From contig NZ_CACSJP010000002.1 in the NCBI RefSeq assembly GCF_902706095.1, positions 248,001-312,000 on the forward strand: a stretch of 64,000 bases of DNA, in the 5' to 3' direction. Origin of the DNA: Rhizobium sp. 18065. Lineage in GTDB: Bacteria > Pseudomonadota > Alphaproteobacteria > Rhizobiales > Rhizobiaceae. Position numbers and translations under genes: made by a program. The notes below the pieces were generated by a model. That model was not told where the DNA came from. It worked only from the letters and a program-made list of their open reading frames with translations, and searched no databases. This document shows positions 18,825-27,464 of the stretch, piece by piece (within the stretch, counting starts at the first letter, position 1; every line of letters begins with the position of its first letter).

Positions 18825-19058
18825 ATGCCGATGAACCCGGGCGATATCGAAGACATGATCAAGGCCGGAATCCCCGGCGCCAAGGTCGTCATCCGCGACC
18901 TGGCAGGCGACGGGGACCACTACGCGGCCGAAGTGGTCGCCGAAGCCTTTCGTGGCAAGAACCGGGTGCAGCAGCACCAGATGGTCTATGACGCGCTGAA
19001 GGGCAACATGGGCGGCGTTCTGCATGCCCTGGCGCTGCAGACCAGCATTCCGGAATAG
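18825..19058 (+). CDS. BolA family protein
   Basis: A 77-residue BolA-like protein (class II KH-type fold) with the conserved invariant His region in NRVQQHQMVYDAL and the GDGDHYAAEVV loop that lends a second ligand. BolA proteins pair with monothiol CGFS glutaredoxins to hold or deliver Fe-S clusters; a GrxD gene lies 1.7 kb downstream, supporting this role. Short like the IbaG/BolA2 branch. AGGAGG lies 9 bases before the ATG. Confidence 0.92.
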   Translation: MPMNPGDIEDMIKAGIPGAKVVIRDLAGDGDHYAAEVVAEAFRGKNRVQQHQMVYDALKGNMGGVLHALALQTSIPE

Positions 19059-19082
19059 TCATACAAGCGCATCGATAGAATT

Positions 19083-19120
19083 GAAGAGGCCCGCCCGGCA
19101 GACGTCAGGCGGGCCTCTTC
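19083..19120. terminator. 13-bp hairpin between convergent genes
   Basis: Perfect stem GAAGAGGCCCGCC/GGCGGGCCTCTTC (19083-19095 and 19108-19120) with a 12-base loop, located between bolA and the convergent hydrolase gene. There is no long T tract on either side, so it may act as a weak bidirectional terminator or 3' end stabiliser. Confidence 0.6.
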
Positions 19121-19135
19121 ATGTCTGCTGTGCGA

Positions 19136-20284
19136 TCAGAATACCGGTGGCTGATCCGATTTCAGATCGACAAAACTTGCGGCAGGCAGCGGTCCCGCGG
19201 TCATCAGGGTAAAGTCGAAGCCGCTCTTGCGATCCGGCCCGAGAATATATTGCCGGTGCATGCGCAAAAGGTCTCGGCGGTTCTTCCTGTAACGCTCCGG
19301 CGACAGCGCATGTTTGAACCGGACAAAGACCAGCTTCGGCTGCCGCGCATCCTCGTGGCCGCAGAGCGCCACGGTATGGCACCGATAGAGATGGATCGGG
19401 TCGGTCAGACACTGGATGTCGAACCACAAGACATCAGTATTACGCGCCAGCACGCCAACGCGCCGACGCAAGCTCGTCGCACTCGACAACAGGGCGCATT
19501 GCAGGGCAGCGCCCCCGAGCGTAGCGAAGACTGCTTTCCTGCCCGCAAAAGCTTCAGGCTCCTTCTCAAGCACCCGACCAATCACGGCGATTGCCAGGCT
19601 GGCGCCCATGCTGTGTGCCGTGATCAGGACTTCGTCTGCATCCTGCTTCAACGCCTTTAACACGTCATCGGAGCTTTTCTCGACCCAGGCCCGCACAGTG
19701 TCGTCTTCCCGCGCAACGGCGACTGCCAGGCGCCAGTCGGCAAAGAGATGCAGGGTGTGGAACCGGTTGGAATAGGGCACGAACAGGAAGGCGAAAAAGC
19801 CGACAGCCGCCGGTACGGACAGACCGAAAAGCCAGGATGACAGGCCGAACAACAGCGGCAGGGTCGCAATCGCGAGGCTCAGCACCATCGCCAGTCCGAC
19901 GAGCAGAAAGGGAAACAGGAAGAACAGGCCGAACCGCCAGGCATGGCGCAGATAGCCGAGAGCGCCGCCCTGCACCACGACATGGACCGCGGCGCAGTAG
20001 CCGGATAGCAATTGCCGCCAGAGCGGTTCGGAGCGCATTTCTGCAATCAGATCATTGTGGTCAAAGACATGGATTGTCGAGCGGACCTGCCAAGCCTCGG
20101 CTCTCGCCTCGACATCGAAGCGTGCACCACCATCGCTCTGCACAAGTGGCTTCACGGCAAAATCAGCCGCCCAGACCTTCGAGGCCTGCGCGGCAGATCT
20201 GGCATAGCGTTGCTGATGGGCCTGCGCATCGAGAGGCTCGAAGCCAGGAAAATGCAGGACCAGCCTGGTGTTGATCTGTTTCAT
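19136..20284 (-). CDS. membrane-anchored alpha/beta hydrolase-like protein
   Basis: A 382-residue protein. The first 100 residues are soluble (LVLHFPGFEPLDAQAHQQRY is a lipase-like oxyanion strand), two to three membrane helices follow at about 115-180, then the segment ITAHSMGASLAIAV with nucleophile Ser225, and a C-terminal domain. The elbow reads AHSMG instead of GxSxG but fits the alpha/beta hydrolase pattern. This split layout, with membrane helices inserted in the hydrolase core, is seen in hypothetical proteins of Rhizobiales. Substrate unknown. It converges on bolA and diverges from the basic protein at 20.4 kb. Confidence 0.7.
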   Translation of the reverse strand: MKQINTRLVLHFPGFEPLDAQAHQQRYARSAAQASKVWAADFAVKPLVQSDGGARFDVEARAEAWQVRSTIHVFDHNDLIAEMRSEPLWRQLLSGYCAAVHVVVQGGALGYLRHAWRFGLFFLFPFLLVGLAMVLSLAIATLPLLFGLSSWLFGLSVPAAVGFFAFLFVPYSNRFHTLHLFADWRLAVAVAREDDTVRAWVEKSSDDVLKALKQDADEVLITAHSMGASLAIAVIGRVLEKEPEAFAGRKAVFATLGGAALQCALLSSATSLRRRVGVLARNTDVLWFDIQCLTDPIHLYRCHTVALCGHEDARQPKLVFVRFKHALSPERYRKNRRDLLRMHRQYILGPDRKSGFDFTLMTAGPLPAASFVDLKSDQPPVF

Positions 20285-20426
20285 CGTCTCTGTTCATTGA
20301 TGGCGATCTGCGACCGCAAGCAGCGCTTGCTAGACGAGAAGTCCCCGGATTAAAAGAGTGGAGGTCGAAAAAGCCCCGAATCCGGGCAATCGCCGAACGC
20401 AAGCGTACAAAGCGGAGACAGAACCG

Positions 20427-20666
20427 ATGGCCAGTCTGGTCAATGAGATGGTAAGCAACGTCGTCGAAAGCGTCCTCAAGGAAATACTGAAGAAGGCGAC
20501 GGGCAAGGGAACGACCCGTCGACGCAAGCGCCAGGCCCGTTCCGCCACCAGCGGCCGTTTCGTCAAGAAGACCACGCGCAGCAAGGCAAAGACCTCAAAA
20601 CCCGCACGCAAGCAGGTCAGTCGCCGTCGCAGTTCTTCCAACCGCAGCAGTCAACGCGCGCGTTGA
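20427..20666 (+). CDS. small histone-H1-like basic protein
   Basis: A 79-residue protein: a hydrophobic/amphipathic N-terminus (MASLVNEMVSNVVESVLKEI) and a long Lys/Arg/Ser/Thr tail with KKATGKG, RRRKRQAR, KKTTRSKAK and RRRSSSNRSS segments. It resembles H1-like or SpoU-like basic tails and probably binds nucleic acid or a membrane surface. The ATG at 20427 is preferred; a GTG at 20358 adds 23 residues. The tail's low complexity makes homology unreliable. Confidence 0.65.
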   Translation: MASLVNEMVSNVVESVLKEILKKATGKGTTRRRKRQARSATSGRFVKKTTRSKAKTSKPARKQVSRRRSSSNRSSQRAR

Positions 20667-20791
20667 TCGGCTTCAAGCTGTTTTCAGTAAAATGTTGTAG
20701 TGCATAACTCTGGCAAAATCGCATTCTGCTTGCTATCTAGAGCAACGGATACAAACAGCGGACCTTGAATCCGCGCGTGAAAGGAACACCC

Positions 20792-21127
20792 ATGAGCGGC
20801 ATCAACGATTTGATCGACAACGAAGTGAAGAGCAACCCAGTCGTTCTCTTCATGAAGGGCACCCCGCAGTTTCCGCAGTGTGGTTTCTCCGGCCAAGTCG
20901 TGCAGATCCTCGACTATCTGGGCGTCGACTACAAGGGCGTCAACGTGCTTGCCGACCAGGAGATCCGCCAGGGTATCAAGGATTACTCCAACTGGCCGAC
21001 GATCCCGCAGCTCTACATCAAGGGCGAATTCGTCGGCGGCTGCGACATCATCCGTGAAATGTTCCAGGCCGGCGAACTGCAGAAGCATTTTGAAGACCAG
21101 GGCATTGCCGTTCGCGGCGCCGCCTGA
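20792..21127 (+). CDS. grxD: monothiol glutaredoxin, CGFS type
   Basis: A 111-residue class II glutaredoxin that binds a [2Fe-2S] cluster with glutathione and passes it to targets, often with BolA. The active-site Cys30 lies in FPQCGFS; the glutathione-binding WPTIPQLY and GGCDI motifs follow. The ATG at 20792 has AAAGGAA upstream; a longer frame from 20765 adds nine unrelated residues. BolA at 18.8 kb is its likely partner. Confidence 0.96.
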   Translation: MSGINDLIDNEVKSNPVVLFMKGTPQFPQCGFSGQVVQILDYLGVDYKGVNVLADQEIRQGIKDYSNWPTIPQLYIKGEFVGGCDIIREMFQAGELQKHFEDQGIAVRGAA

Positions 21128-21164
21128 TCCACTCACCGCAAGACAAGCCATACTCTTCGGTTGA

Positions 21165-21204
21165 CAAGGCGTTGCCCCGGCAACGCCTTGCTGCCGTTTT
21201 AAGG
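21165..21204 (+). terminator. terminator of grxD
   Basis: Near-perfect 12-bp inverted repeat CAAGGCGTTGCC/GGCAACGCCTTG (21165-21176 and 21179-21190), followed by ctgccg and TTTT. It ends about 10 bases before the MFS gene start. Confidence 0.75.
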
Positions 21205-21213
21205 TAATTTTTC

Positions 21214-22461
21214 ATGTCAGATTCATTACAATCGGCGCCCAAGGCTCTTGGGGCAATGGGCCGAATAGAATTCATCGCGATGATGGCATTCCTAATGGCG
21301 CTGAATGCGCTGGCCATCGACATCATGCTACCCGGCCTGCAGGAAATCGGCGCCTCCCTCAATGTCGACAATGAAAACCATCGGCAATACGTGGTCTCCG
21401 CCTATCTGATCGGCTTCGGCGTCGCCCAACTGTTCTACGGCCCGATCGCCGACCGTTTCGGTCGCCGGACCCCGATGATCATCGGGCTTGCGATCTATGT
21501 CATCTCCTCGCTGGCTGTCGTTCTGGTACCGTCATTCGGCATGCTGCTGCTGCTGCGCTTCATCCAGGGCATCGGCTCTGCCGCCACCCGCGTCATCACC
21601 ATTTCGATCGTCCGCGACGTCTACGGCGGTCGCCGCATGGCGGAAGTGATGTCGCTGATCATGATGGTCTTCATGGTGATCCCGGTTGTCGCTCCAGGTA
21701 CAGGCCAAGTGATCATGCTCTTCGGGCACTGGCACTGGATCTTCGTCTTCATGGCCGCGATCGCGGTCATCGTCGGAACCTGGATGTATGTGCGCCTGCC
21801 GGAAACCCTGGCGGCCGAAGATGTCCGCCCGTTCACCGCACGCGTGATCTTCGATGGTTTCCGCATCGTTCTGACCAATCGTGTCGCACTCTGCTACACG
21901 ATCGCCAGCACCTTCATCTTCGGCGCTCTGTTCGGCTTCATCAACTCGGCGCAGCAGATCTATGTCGGCATCTACGGCCTCGGCGTCTGGTTCCCGGTCG
22001 CCTTTGCCGGCGTTGCGCTCTTCATGGCACTGTCCTCCTTCGTCAACGCCAAGCTGGTTGGCCGCTTCGGCATGCGCAAGCTCTCGCATGCATCGCTGCT
22101 CGGCTTCATCGCCATCAACCTGATCTGGCTCATCGTGCAAGTGCTTGGACCGCAACCCATGCCGTTTGCGCTGTTCATCACATTCTTTGCGTTGGCGATG
22201 TTCCAGTTCGGCTGGATCGGCTCGAATTTTAACTCGCTGGCGATGGAACCGCTTGGCCATGTTGCCGGCACGGCATCGTCGGTGCTCGGCTTCATGGGCA
22301 CGGTGGGCGGATCGCTCATCGGTGCGGCCATCGGCCAGGCCTATGACGGCACTGCATTGCCGATGGTGGCGGGCTACTTCGTCGTTTCGATCATCGGCCT
22401 GATCTTTGTCCTGATCGGCGAAAAGGGACGACTGTTCCACGCTCATAACCAGCCGGTCTGA
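21214..22461 (+). CDS. Bcr/CflA-type MFS efflux transporter
   Basis: A 415-residue twelve-helix transporter of the drug:H+ antiporter-1 family. After TM1 it has the DIMLPGLQEIGASL segment typical of Bcr/CflA, then motif A (GPIADRFGRRTPMIIGL) between TM2 and TM3, and motif C-like residues in TM5. Exports drugs or metabolites with proton exchange; substrate not predictable. Follows grxD after a terminator. The ATG at 21214 has an aagg site (aaggtaattttt). Confidence 0.9.
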   Translation: MSDSLQSAPKALGAMGRIEFIAMMAFLMALNALAIDIMLPGLQEIGASLNVDNENHRQYVVSAYLIGFGVAQLFYGPIADRFGRRTPMIIGLAIYVISSLAVVLVPSFGMLLLLRFIQGIGSAATRVITISIVRDVYGGRRMAEVMSLIMMVFMVIPVVAPGTGQVIMLFGHWHWIFVFMAAIAVIVGTWMYVRLPETLAAEDVRPFTARVIFDGFRIVLTNRVALCYTIASTFIFGALFGFINSAQQIYVGIYGLGVWFPVAFAGVALFMALSSFVNAKLVGRFGMRKLSHASLLGFIAINLIWLIVQVLGPQPMPFALFITFFALAMFQFGWIGSNFNSLAMEPLGHVAGTASSVLGFMGTVGGSLIGAAIGQAYDGTALPMVAGYFVVSIIGLIFVLIGEKGRLFHAHNQPV

Positions 22462-22478
22462 GCGGACATCACATGCAG

Positions 22479-22507
22479 AAAAGGCCCGGGAGACCGGGCC
22501 TTTTTTT
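22479..22507. terminator. bidirectional terminator
   Basis: Perfect 11-bp stem AAAAGGCCCGG/CCGGGCCTTTT (22479-22489 and 22494-22504) with loop GAGA, T run on the plus side and A run on the other. It serves both the MFS gene and the convergent inositol phosphatase family gene. Confidence 0.92.
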
Positions 22508-22509
22508 CG

Positions 22510-23331
22510 TTAGACGGTAAAGATCTTTTCGCGCAGTTCCTGCCACGTGTCCTCGTCGGCTGCGACCAACAGTCCGCCATCCGTATGATGCGGCAGATAG
22601 GCCGATCCGTCGAAGCGCGCAACATGGCCACCGGCCTCCTGCATCAACAGCGCACCGGCCAGATGATCCCAGGGCATCAGCTTGTTGTACATGGCAAAGT
22701 CCATGTGCCCCTGGGCCAGCAGGCGGTACTCATGCGCGGCACACCGGTAGCTGGTGAACAGTCGGACATCGGCCAGATTGACCAGAAGCTTCCGGCGCGT
22801 CTCGATGTCGAAATAGCCGGTATTGGCAATGCCGATCATCTGCTCGAGCGGTTGCGACGGCCGCATGAACATCTGTTCCTGCGAGCCGTCCGGCTTGCAC
22901 ATCCAGCTGCCCGAGCCCTTCTCGACGATCGCCCAGTCATTGCCGATCGGGTCATAGATCAGACCCGCGACGGTCTCGCCCTTGCTGACGACGGACAGCA
23001 TCACGCCGAACAGTGCGAGACCCGAGGCAAAGTTGAACGTGCCGTCGATCGGGTCGACAACGACCGCAAGGTCGGCGCCCGCAAGCCTGCCCAGCAGTGC
23101 CGGGTCGGCGGCAACCGCTTCTTCGCCGATGAACAGTGCATCCGGCATGATTTCGGCGACACCATCGCGGATCAGCCGCTCGGCAGCTTCATCCGCCTCG
23201 GTGACCAGATCGATCGCCTCGCTCTTCATCCGCACATCGCCCTCGCCGAGATTGCGAAAACGCGGCAGGATCTCGCGCACCGCAGCCTCCTGCAAGAGAT
23301 TGGCAAGTGCTGCGATATCAATGTCGGCCAT
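22510..23331 (-). CDS. inositol monophosphatase family protein
   Basis: A 273-residue metal-dependent phosphatase with the IMPase signatures: E-rich metal site GEE near 70, motif A VVDPIDGTFNF at about 91-101 and motif B WDHLAGALLMQEAGG near 213. It could be an inositol monophosphatase, a SuhB-like protein, or a CysQ/histidinol-phosphatase relative; the usual DPLDGT/DPIDGT difference does not decide. The start ATG at 23331 is one base after the ttcA stop, so the two genes form a transcription unit. GAGG lies 9 bases before the ATG. Confidence 0.9.
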   Translation of the reverse strand: MADIDIAALANLLQEAAVREILPRFRNLGEGDVRMKSEAIDLVTEADEAAERLIRDGVAEIMPDALFIGEEAVAADPALLGRLAGADLAVVVDPIDGTFNFASGLALFGVMLSVVSKGETVAGLIYDPIGNDWAIVEKGSGSWMCKPDGSQEQMFMRPSQPLEQMIGIANTGYFDIETRRKLLVNLADVRLFTSYRCAAHEYRLLAQGHMDFAMYNKLMPWDHLAGALLMQEAGGHVARFDGSAYLPHHTDGGLLVAADEDTWQELREKIFTV

Positions 23332-23332
23332 G

Positions 23333-24220
23333 TCAGCTGTCCTCGGATGTCTGAAGTGCGGAAAAGTCGAAAAGCTTGGGGTCGAGCAGATGCGAGGCGT
23401 CGACATGCCCGAGTGCGCGCAGCATCGCGTCCTTGCGGCCCGGCATCCTTTGTTCGATGCCGGCCAGCATGTCCTTCATCGCATTGCGCTGCAGACCGTC
23501 CTGCGAGCCGCAGAGATCGCAAGGAATGATCGGGAATTCCATCGCCTGGGCAAAGCGCGCCATGTCATCCTCGGCAGCATAGGCAAGCGGTCGCATCACG
23601 AAGAGGTCCTTCTCGTCGTTGAGCAGCTTGGCCGGCATGGCAGACAGTCGCCCGCCATGGAAGAAATTCATGAAGAAGGTTTCGAGAATGTCTTCCCGGT
23701 GATGGCCGAGCACCAGCGCGTCGCAGCCCTCCTCGCGGGCGATCCGGTAGAGATTACCGCGACGCAGCCGCGAACAGAGAGAACAATAGGTGCCGCCAGA
23801 CGGCACCTTTTCCTTCACGATCGAATAGGTGTCGCGATATTCGATCCGGTGTTCAATCCCGATTGCCGTCAGATATTCCGGCAGGATATGCTTGGGAAAG
23901 TTCGGCTGCCCCTGATCGAGATTGCAGGCAATCAGCTCGACCGGCAGCAGGCCGCGCCATTTCAGGTCGAGCAGGATCGCCAGCAGACCATAGCTGTCCT
24001 TGCCGCCGGACAGGCCGACCAGCCAGCGCTTCTGGCCTTTCAGCATGTCGAAATCGGTGATCGCCTGGCGAACCTGGCGAATCAGCCGCTTGCGCAGCTT
24101 GTTGAACGACACCGACTGCGGCGCCTTGGCGAAGATCGGATGGATGCCGGCGAGGTCGAGTTCGTCCTCTGCGGGGGCGGCATCGGCGCCAAATGTATCG
24201 GCGGGCAAGGAAATGTTCAT
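23333..24220 (-). CDS. ttcA: tRNA 2-thiocytidine(32) synthetase TtcA
   Basis: Thiolates C32 in some tRNAs using an Fe-S cluster and ATP. The 295-residue product has the PP-loop SGGKDS at 71-76, the cluster Cys pair C146/C149 (TYCSLC) and the C-terminal pair C234/C237 (CDLC). The ATG at 24220 has GGGAG 6 bases before it; an in-frame extension to 24268 is not needed. It overlaps functionally with the IMPase family gene downstream on the same transcript; glsA lies upstream on the same strand. Confidence 0.95.
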   Translation of the reverse strand: MNISLPADTFGADAAPAEDELDLAGIHPIFAKAPQSVSFNKLRKRLIRQVRQAITDFDMLKGQKRWLVGLSGGKDSYGLLAILLDLKWRGLLPVELIACNLDQGQPNFPKHILPEYLTAIGIEHRIEYRDTYSIVKEKVPSGGTYCSLCSRLRRGNLYRIAREEGCDALVLGHHREDILETFFMNFFHGGRLSAMPAKLLNDEKDLFVMRPLAYAAEDDMARFAQAMEFPIIPCDLCGSQDGLQRNAMKDMLAGIEQRMPGRKDAMLRALGHVDASHLLDPKLFDFSALQTSEDS

Positions 24221-24289
24221 CTCGGGCTCCCTCGGGCGCTGGGGCCGCGTGGCATGACGTGTGTGCAATGCCCCTTTAAGCCGGCAAGA

Positions 24290-25216
24290 TCAAGTGCCGA
24301 AGACAGACCAGCCCGTCTTCGTCGCCAGCATTTCCAGCGCAACGGAGCCGAGCGCCGAATTGCCGACCTTGTTGAGCCCCGGCGACCAGACAGCGATGGA
24401 GGCCTTGCCCGGCGCAACCGCCAGGATACCGCCGCCGACACCGGACTTGCCCGGCAGGCCGACATGGAAAGCAAAGTCGCCGGATCCGTCATAGTGGCCG
24501 CACATCATCATCAGGGCGTTGATACGACGGGCCCGCTTGGGCGAAACGACCGAAAACCCGGTCAGCGGATTGGTGCCGCGATGGGCGAGATAGAGGCCTG
24601 CATGGGAGAGCTGCACACAGCTCAACGCCAGTGCGCACTGGTGGAAATAGACGCCAAGCACGTGTTCGACCGGATGGTGCAGATTGCCGAAGCCGCGCAT
24701 GAAATTGGCCAGCGCGAAATTCCGGTAACCGGTTTTCTGCTCCGACTGGGCCACTTTCTCGTCGATCGACAGCGTCTCATCATCAGCGACGTAGCGCATG
24801 AAACGCAAATATTCGCCGATCGCCTCGCGCGGCGCATGACCGGCAAGAACCATGTCGGCGACAACGATCGCACCGGCATTGATGAACGGATTACGCGGAA
24901 TGCCATGCTCGTGTTCGAGCTGGACGATCGAGTTGAACGCAGATCCGGATGGCTCGCGGCCTACTCGGTTCCACACACCCTCGCCTGCCTTGCCGAGCGC
25001 CAGCGTCAGCATGAAGACCTTGGAGATGCTCTGGATGGAAAACGAGGTTTCGGCATCGCCGGCCTTGTAGGTCTGCCCCTCGACCGTAGTGATCGCAATG
25101 CCGAACTGCTTGGGGTCGATCCGCGCCAGTTCTGGAATGTAGTCGGCCACCTTGCCCTCGCCCAGCCGGGGCTCAAGCTCGCGCACGATGTCGTCAACGA
25201 TCGCCTGCAGGTCCAT
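24290..25216 (-). CDS. glsA: glutaminase A
   Basis: Hydrolyses glutamine to glutamate and ammonia; cytosolic serine-dependent beta-lactamase-like fold. The 308-residue length is that of bacterial GlsA. Landmarks: catalytic Ser63/Lys66 in [22 protein letters not shown], and [12 protein letters not shown]. The ATG at 25216 has GAGAGGG 5 bases upstream and the usual [10 protein letters not shown] start; a second ATG 13 codons earlier (25255) is possible, and still longer frames run back through the rpsD terminator and are false. Confidence 0.95.
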   Translation of the reverse strand: MDLQAIVDDIVRELEPRLGEGKVADYIPELARIDPKQFGIAITTVEGQTYKAGDAETSFSIQSISKVFMLTLALGKAGEGVWNRVGREPSGSAFNSIVQLEHEHGIPRNPFINAGAIVVADMVLAGHAPREAIGEYLRFMRYVADDETLSIDEKVAQSEQKTGYRNFALANFMRGFGNLHHPVEHVLGVYFHQCALALSCVQLSHAGLYLAHRGTNPLTGFSVVSPKRARRINALMMMCGHYDGSGDFAFHVGLPGKSGVGGGILAVAPGKASIAVWSPGLNKVGNSALGSVALEMLATKTGWSVFGT

Positions 25217-25278
25217 GTCCACCCTCTCGCTCGGAAGCGCTGGCACAATATTCATTGTCCACCGTCCCACTGCAAACA

Positions 25279-25310
25279 GAAAAAGCCGCCCCGAAGGACG
25301 GCTTTTCCAA
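25279..25310 (-). terminator. terminator of rpsD
   Basis: On the minus strand, AAAAGCCGTCC then a short TTC loop and GGGGCGGCTTTTT: a strong hairpin (one mismatch) with a T run, 20 bases after the rpsD stop. Confidence 0.85.
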
Positions 25311-25328
25311 AAATCCGAAACGCGTCGA

Positions 25329-25946
25329 TTAACGCGAGTAGAATTCGACGACCAGCTGCGGTTCCATGATGACAGCGTAAGGAACGTCGGACAGGGTCGG
25401 GATACGGGCGAAGGTGGCAACCATCTTGTTGTGGTCGACTTCGATGTAATCCGGAACGTCACGCTCGGCGAGCTGGACCGATTCGAGAACGGTGACCAGC
25501 TGCTTCGACTTCTGACGAACTTCGATCACGTCGCCAGCCTTGCAGCGGTACGAGCCGATGTTGACCTTCACGCCGTTGACAGTGACGTGGCCGTGGTTGA
25601 CGAACTGGCGGGCAGCAAACACGGTCGGTACGAACTTGGCGCGGTATACGATCGCGTCCAGACGCGATTCGAGCAGACCGATCAGGTTCTCCGACGTATC
25701 ACCCTTGCGACGGTTGGCTTCGTCGTAGGTTGCGCGGAACTGCTTTTCGCGCAGGTCGCCGTAGTAGCCCTTGAGCTTCTGCTTGGCGCGGAGCTGGACA
25801 CCGAAGTCCGAAAGCTTGCCCTTGCGACGCTGACCGTGCTGGCCGGGGCCGTATTCGCGGCGGTTTACCGGGGACTTCGGACGACCCCAGATGTTCTCGC
25901 CCATGCGGCGATCGATTTTGTACTTGGATGCAGCGCGCTTGCTCAT
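25329..25946 (-). CDS. rpsD: 30S ribosomal protein S4
   Basis: A 205-residue primary rRNA-binding protein that starts 30S assembly. It has the N-terminal [20 protein letters not shown] start, the S4 RNA-binding domain (about 94-155) with [11 protein letters not shown] and [13 protein letters not shown], and the final EFYSR. The ATG at 25946 has GAAGGAA upstream. It stands alone, not in the alpha operon as in Escherichia coli; that is usual in Rhizobiales. Confidence 0.98.
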   Translation of the reverse strand: MSKRAASKYKIDRRMGENIWGRPKSPVNRREYGPGQHGQRRKGKLSDFGVQLRAKQKLKGYYGDLREKQFRATYDEANRRKGDTSENLIGLLESRLDAIVYRAKFVPTVFAARQFVNHGHVTVNGVKVNIGSYRCKAGDVIEVRQKSKQLVTVLESVQLAERDVPDYIEVDHNKMVATFARIPTLSDVPYAVIMEPQLVVEFYSR

Positions 25947-26119
25947 CGCATTTCCTTCTCAACAGGTTAGACCGATTTGTTACCAAACCGGATCAAGGAA
26001 ACACGCCCTCCTCTGAGTTCCGTTTTAGAAACTCTGACAGGCTTCTCACGTAAAGCGTACGGGGAAAACCACGGGACATGTCGTTAAACGACGGGCTCAA
26101 GGAACCCGAAGTTGAGGGG

Positions 26120-26148
26120 GCTATATGGGCGATGGCCGGAAATGTCAA
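26120..26148 (-). promoter_or_regulatory. rpsD promoter
   Basis: On the minus strand: -35 TTGACA (26148-26143), a 17-base spacer, and -10 TATAGC (26125-26120). Transcription would start near 26113, giving a leader of roughly 165 bases before the rpsD ATG, long enough for a regulatory structure; the leader holds the small hairpin-forming repeats TCGTT/AACGA and GGG/CCC. Confidence 0.75.
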
Positions 26149-26190
26149 CATTGTGACTTGAAGTTTCCAAGACGCTCTCCCATTTGACCT

Positions 26191-26264
26191 TCACGCAGCC
26201 ACCGGGCCCCTCTGACGTTGAGCGCCGGATTCTCGTGATGTCGGGGCTGCGATCAAAAACCTTT
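26191..26264 (+). promoter_or_regulatory. possible structured leader of the TerC gene
   Basis: CGCAGCC at 26194-26200 can pair with GGCTGCG at 26245-26251, enclosing a second helix CCGG (26202-26205)/CCGG (26225-26228). This lies 30-90 bases before the TerC ATG. TerC/YkoY genes are often controlled by Mn2+ riboswitches, but I cannot match the yybP-ykoY consensus here, so the call is only that the leader can fold. Confidence 0.3.
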
Positions 26265-26281
26265 CCGGCAAAGGGATCCTC

Positions 26282-27307
26282 ATGGTGGATTTTCTTTGGG
26301 TAGACTTTCTGGGCACACCTTCCTGGATGTGGCTTACTTTCGTTTCCCTCGTCGCCTTTCTACTCGCTCTCGACCTTGGTGTCATGCACAAGGAAAGCCG
26401 TGAAATCGGCATCAAGGAGAGTTTTCTTCTCTCAGGTTTCTACATGACCCTCGGCGTCGCCTTCGGCGGCTGGGTCTGGTTCCAGAGCGGCCAGCAGGCC
26501 GGTCTCGAATATCTGACCGGCTTTGTCGTCGAAAAGAGCCTGGCGATGGACAATATCTTCGTCATCGCGATGATCTTCGGCTATTTCTCCATTCCCCGCG
26601 CCTACCAGCACCGCGTCCTGCTCTGGGGCATTCTCGGTGTCATCGTCCTGCGTGGCGTGATGATCGCCGCAGGTGCGGCCATCGTCGAAAACTATGATTG
26701 GGTTCTCTACCTCTTCGCCGCCTTCCTGGTCATCACCGGCATCAAGATGCTGCTGACGGCCGAACAGGAACACGATGTCTCGAGCAATCCGGTCCTCAAA
26801 TTCCTGCAGAAGCGACTTCCCGTCACCAACGGCCTGCGCGACGAGAAATTTCTCGTGCGTGAGGCAGACGAAAAGACCGGCAGGCTGAAGACCTACATCA
26901 CGCCCCTCTTCCTGGCGCTGATCATGGTCGAACTGGCCGACGTCATCTTCGCCGTCGACTCGATCCCGGCGATCTTTGCGATCACCACCGATCCGTTCAT
27001 CGTCTACACCTCGAACATCTTCGCGATCCTCGGCCTGCGTGCACTCTATTTTGCGCTTTCAGCCCTGATCCACCGCTTCGCCTATCTGAAATATGCGCTG
27101 TCGGTCGTGCTGATCTTCATCGGCTCGAAGATCTTCGTCGCCGATATGCTGGGCCTCGCCAAGATCCCGCCGGCCGTCTCGCTGTCGGTCACCATCGGCA
27201 TCCTTGCCGTCGGCATCCTGGGGTCCCTGTGGGCAACGCGCGGCACAGACAAGGACGACACCAAGCAAGATGGCAAGGATGACGGCACCGCCGTCGCCGA
27301 GCAGTAA
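26282..27307 (+). CDS. TerC family integral membrane protein
   Basis: A 341-residue protein with nine or so membrane helices and the TerC/Alx/YkoY signature: acidic residues in LALDLGVMHK, EKSLAMDNIFVIAMIFGYF and VELADVIFAVDSIPA, which are the conserved intramembrane Asp/Glu positions. Members are linked to tellurite resistance, manganese export and metallation of secreted proteins. Length matches the Alx group. AAGGGATCC precedes the ATG at 26282. A hydrophilic acidic tail (DKDDTKQDGKDDG) closes the protein. Confidence 0.9.
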   Translation: MVDFLWVDFLGTPSWMWLTFVSLVAFLLALDLGVMHKESREIGIKESFLLSGFYMTLGVAFGGWVWFQSGQQAGLEYLTGFVVEKSLAMDNIFVIAMIFGYFSIPRAYQHRVLLWGILGVIVLRGVMIAAGAAIVENYDWVLYLFAAFLVITGIKMLLTAEQEHDVSSNPVLKFLQKRLPVTNGLRDEKFLVREADEKTGRLKTYITPLFLALIMVELADVIFAVDSIPAIFAITTDPFIVYTSNIFAILGLRALYFALSALIHRFAYLKYALSVVLIFIGSKIFVADMLGLAKIPPAVSLSVTIGILAVGILGSLWATRGTDKDDTKQDGKDDGTAVAEQ

Positions 27308-27315
27308 ATTCGACC

Positions 27316-27339
27316 GGGGGCGGCCCTCAGGCCGCCCCC
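27316..27339 (+). terminator. hairpin after the TerC gene
   Basis: Perfect 10-bp stem GGGGGCGGCC/GGCCGCCCCC with loop CTCA, 8 bases after the stop codon. There is no T run, so termination is likely but not certain. Confidence 0.55.
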
Positions 27340-27464
27340 ATCGCATCTCGCGCAGGCGTGTGCTTGAAAATCCCGTTTAAGACTGTTTGCAAAGCTGACA
27401 GCTTGGCCAATCTGGTCTAAAGCCAGTTCCAGTTACGGATTTAACGATCGTGTTCAGGACAGTC

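Noticed and set aside
22982-25369. Long plus-strand frame across ttcA and glsA
   Set aside because: It crosses two genes and their intergenic gap on the other strand; no protein family fits.
26191-26264. yybP-ykoY manganese riboswitch before the TerC gene
   Set aside because: The conserved loop sequences of that riboswitch are not present; only a generic foldable leader is claimed.
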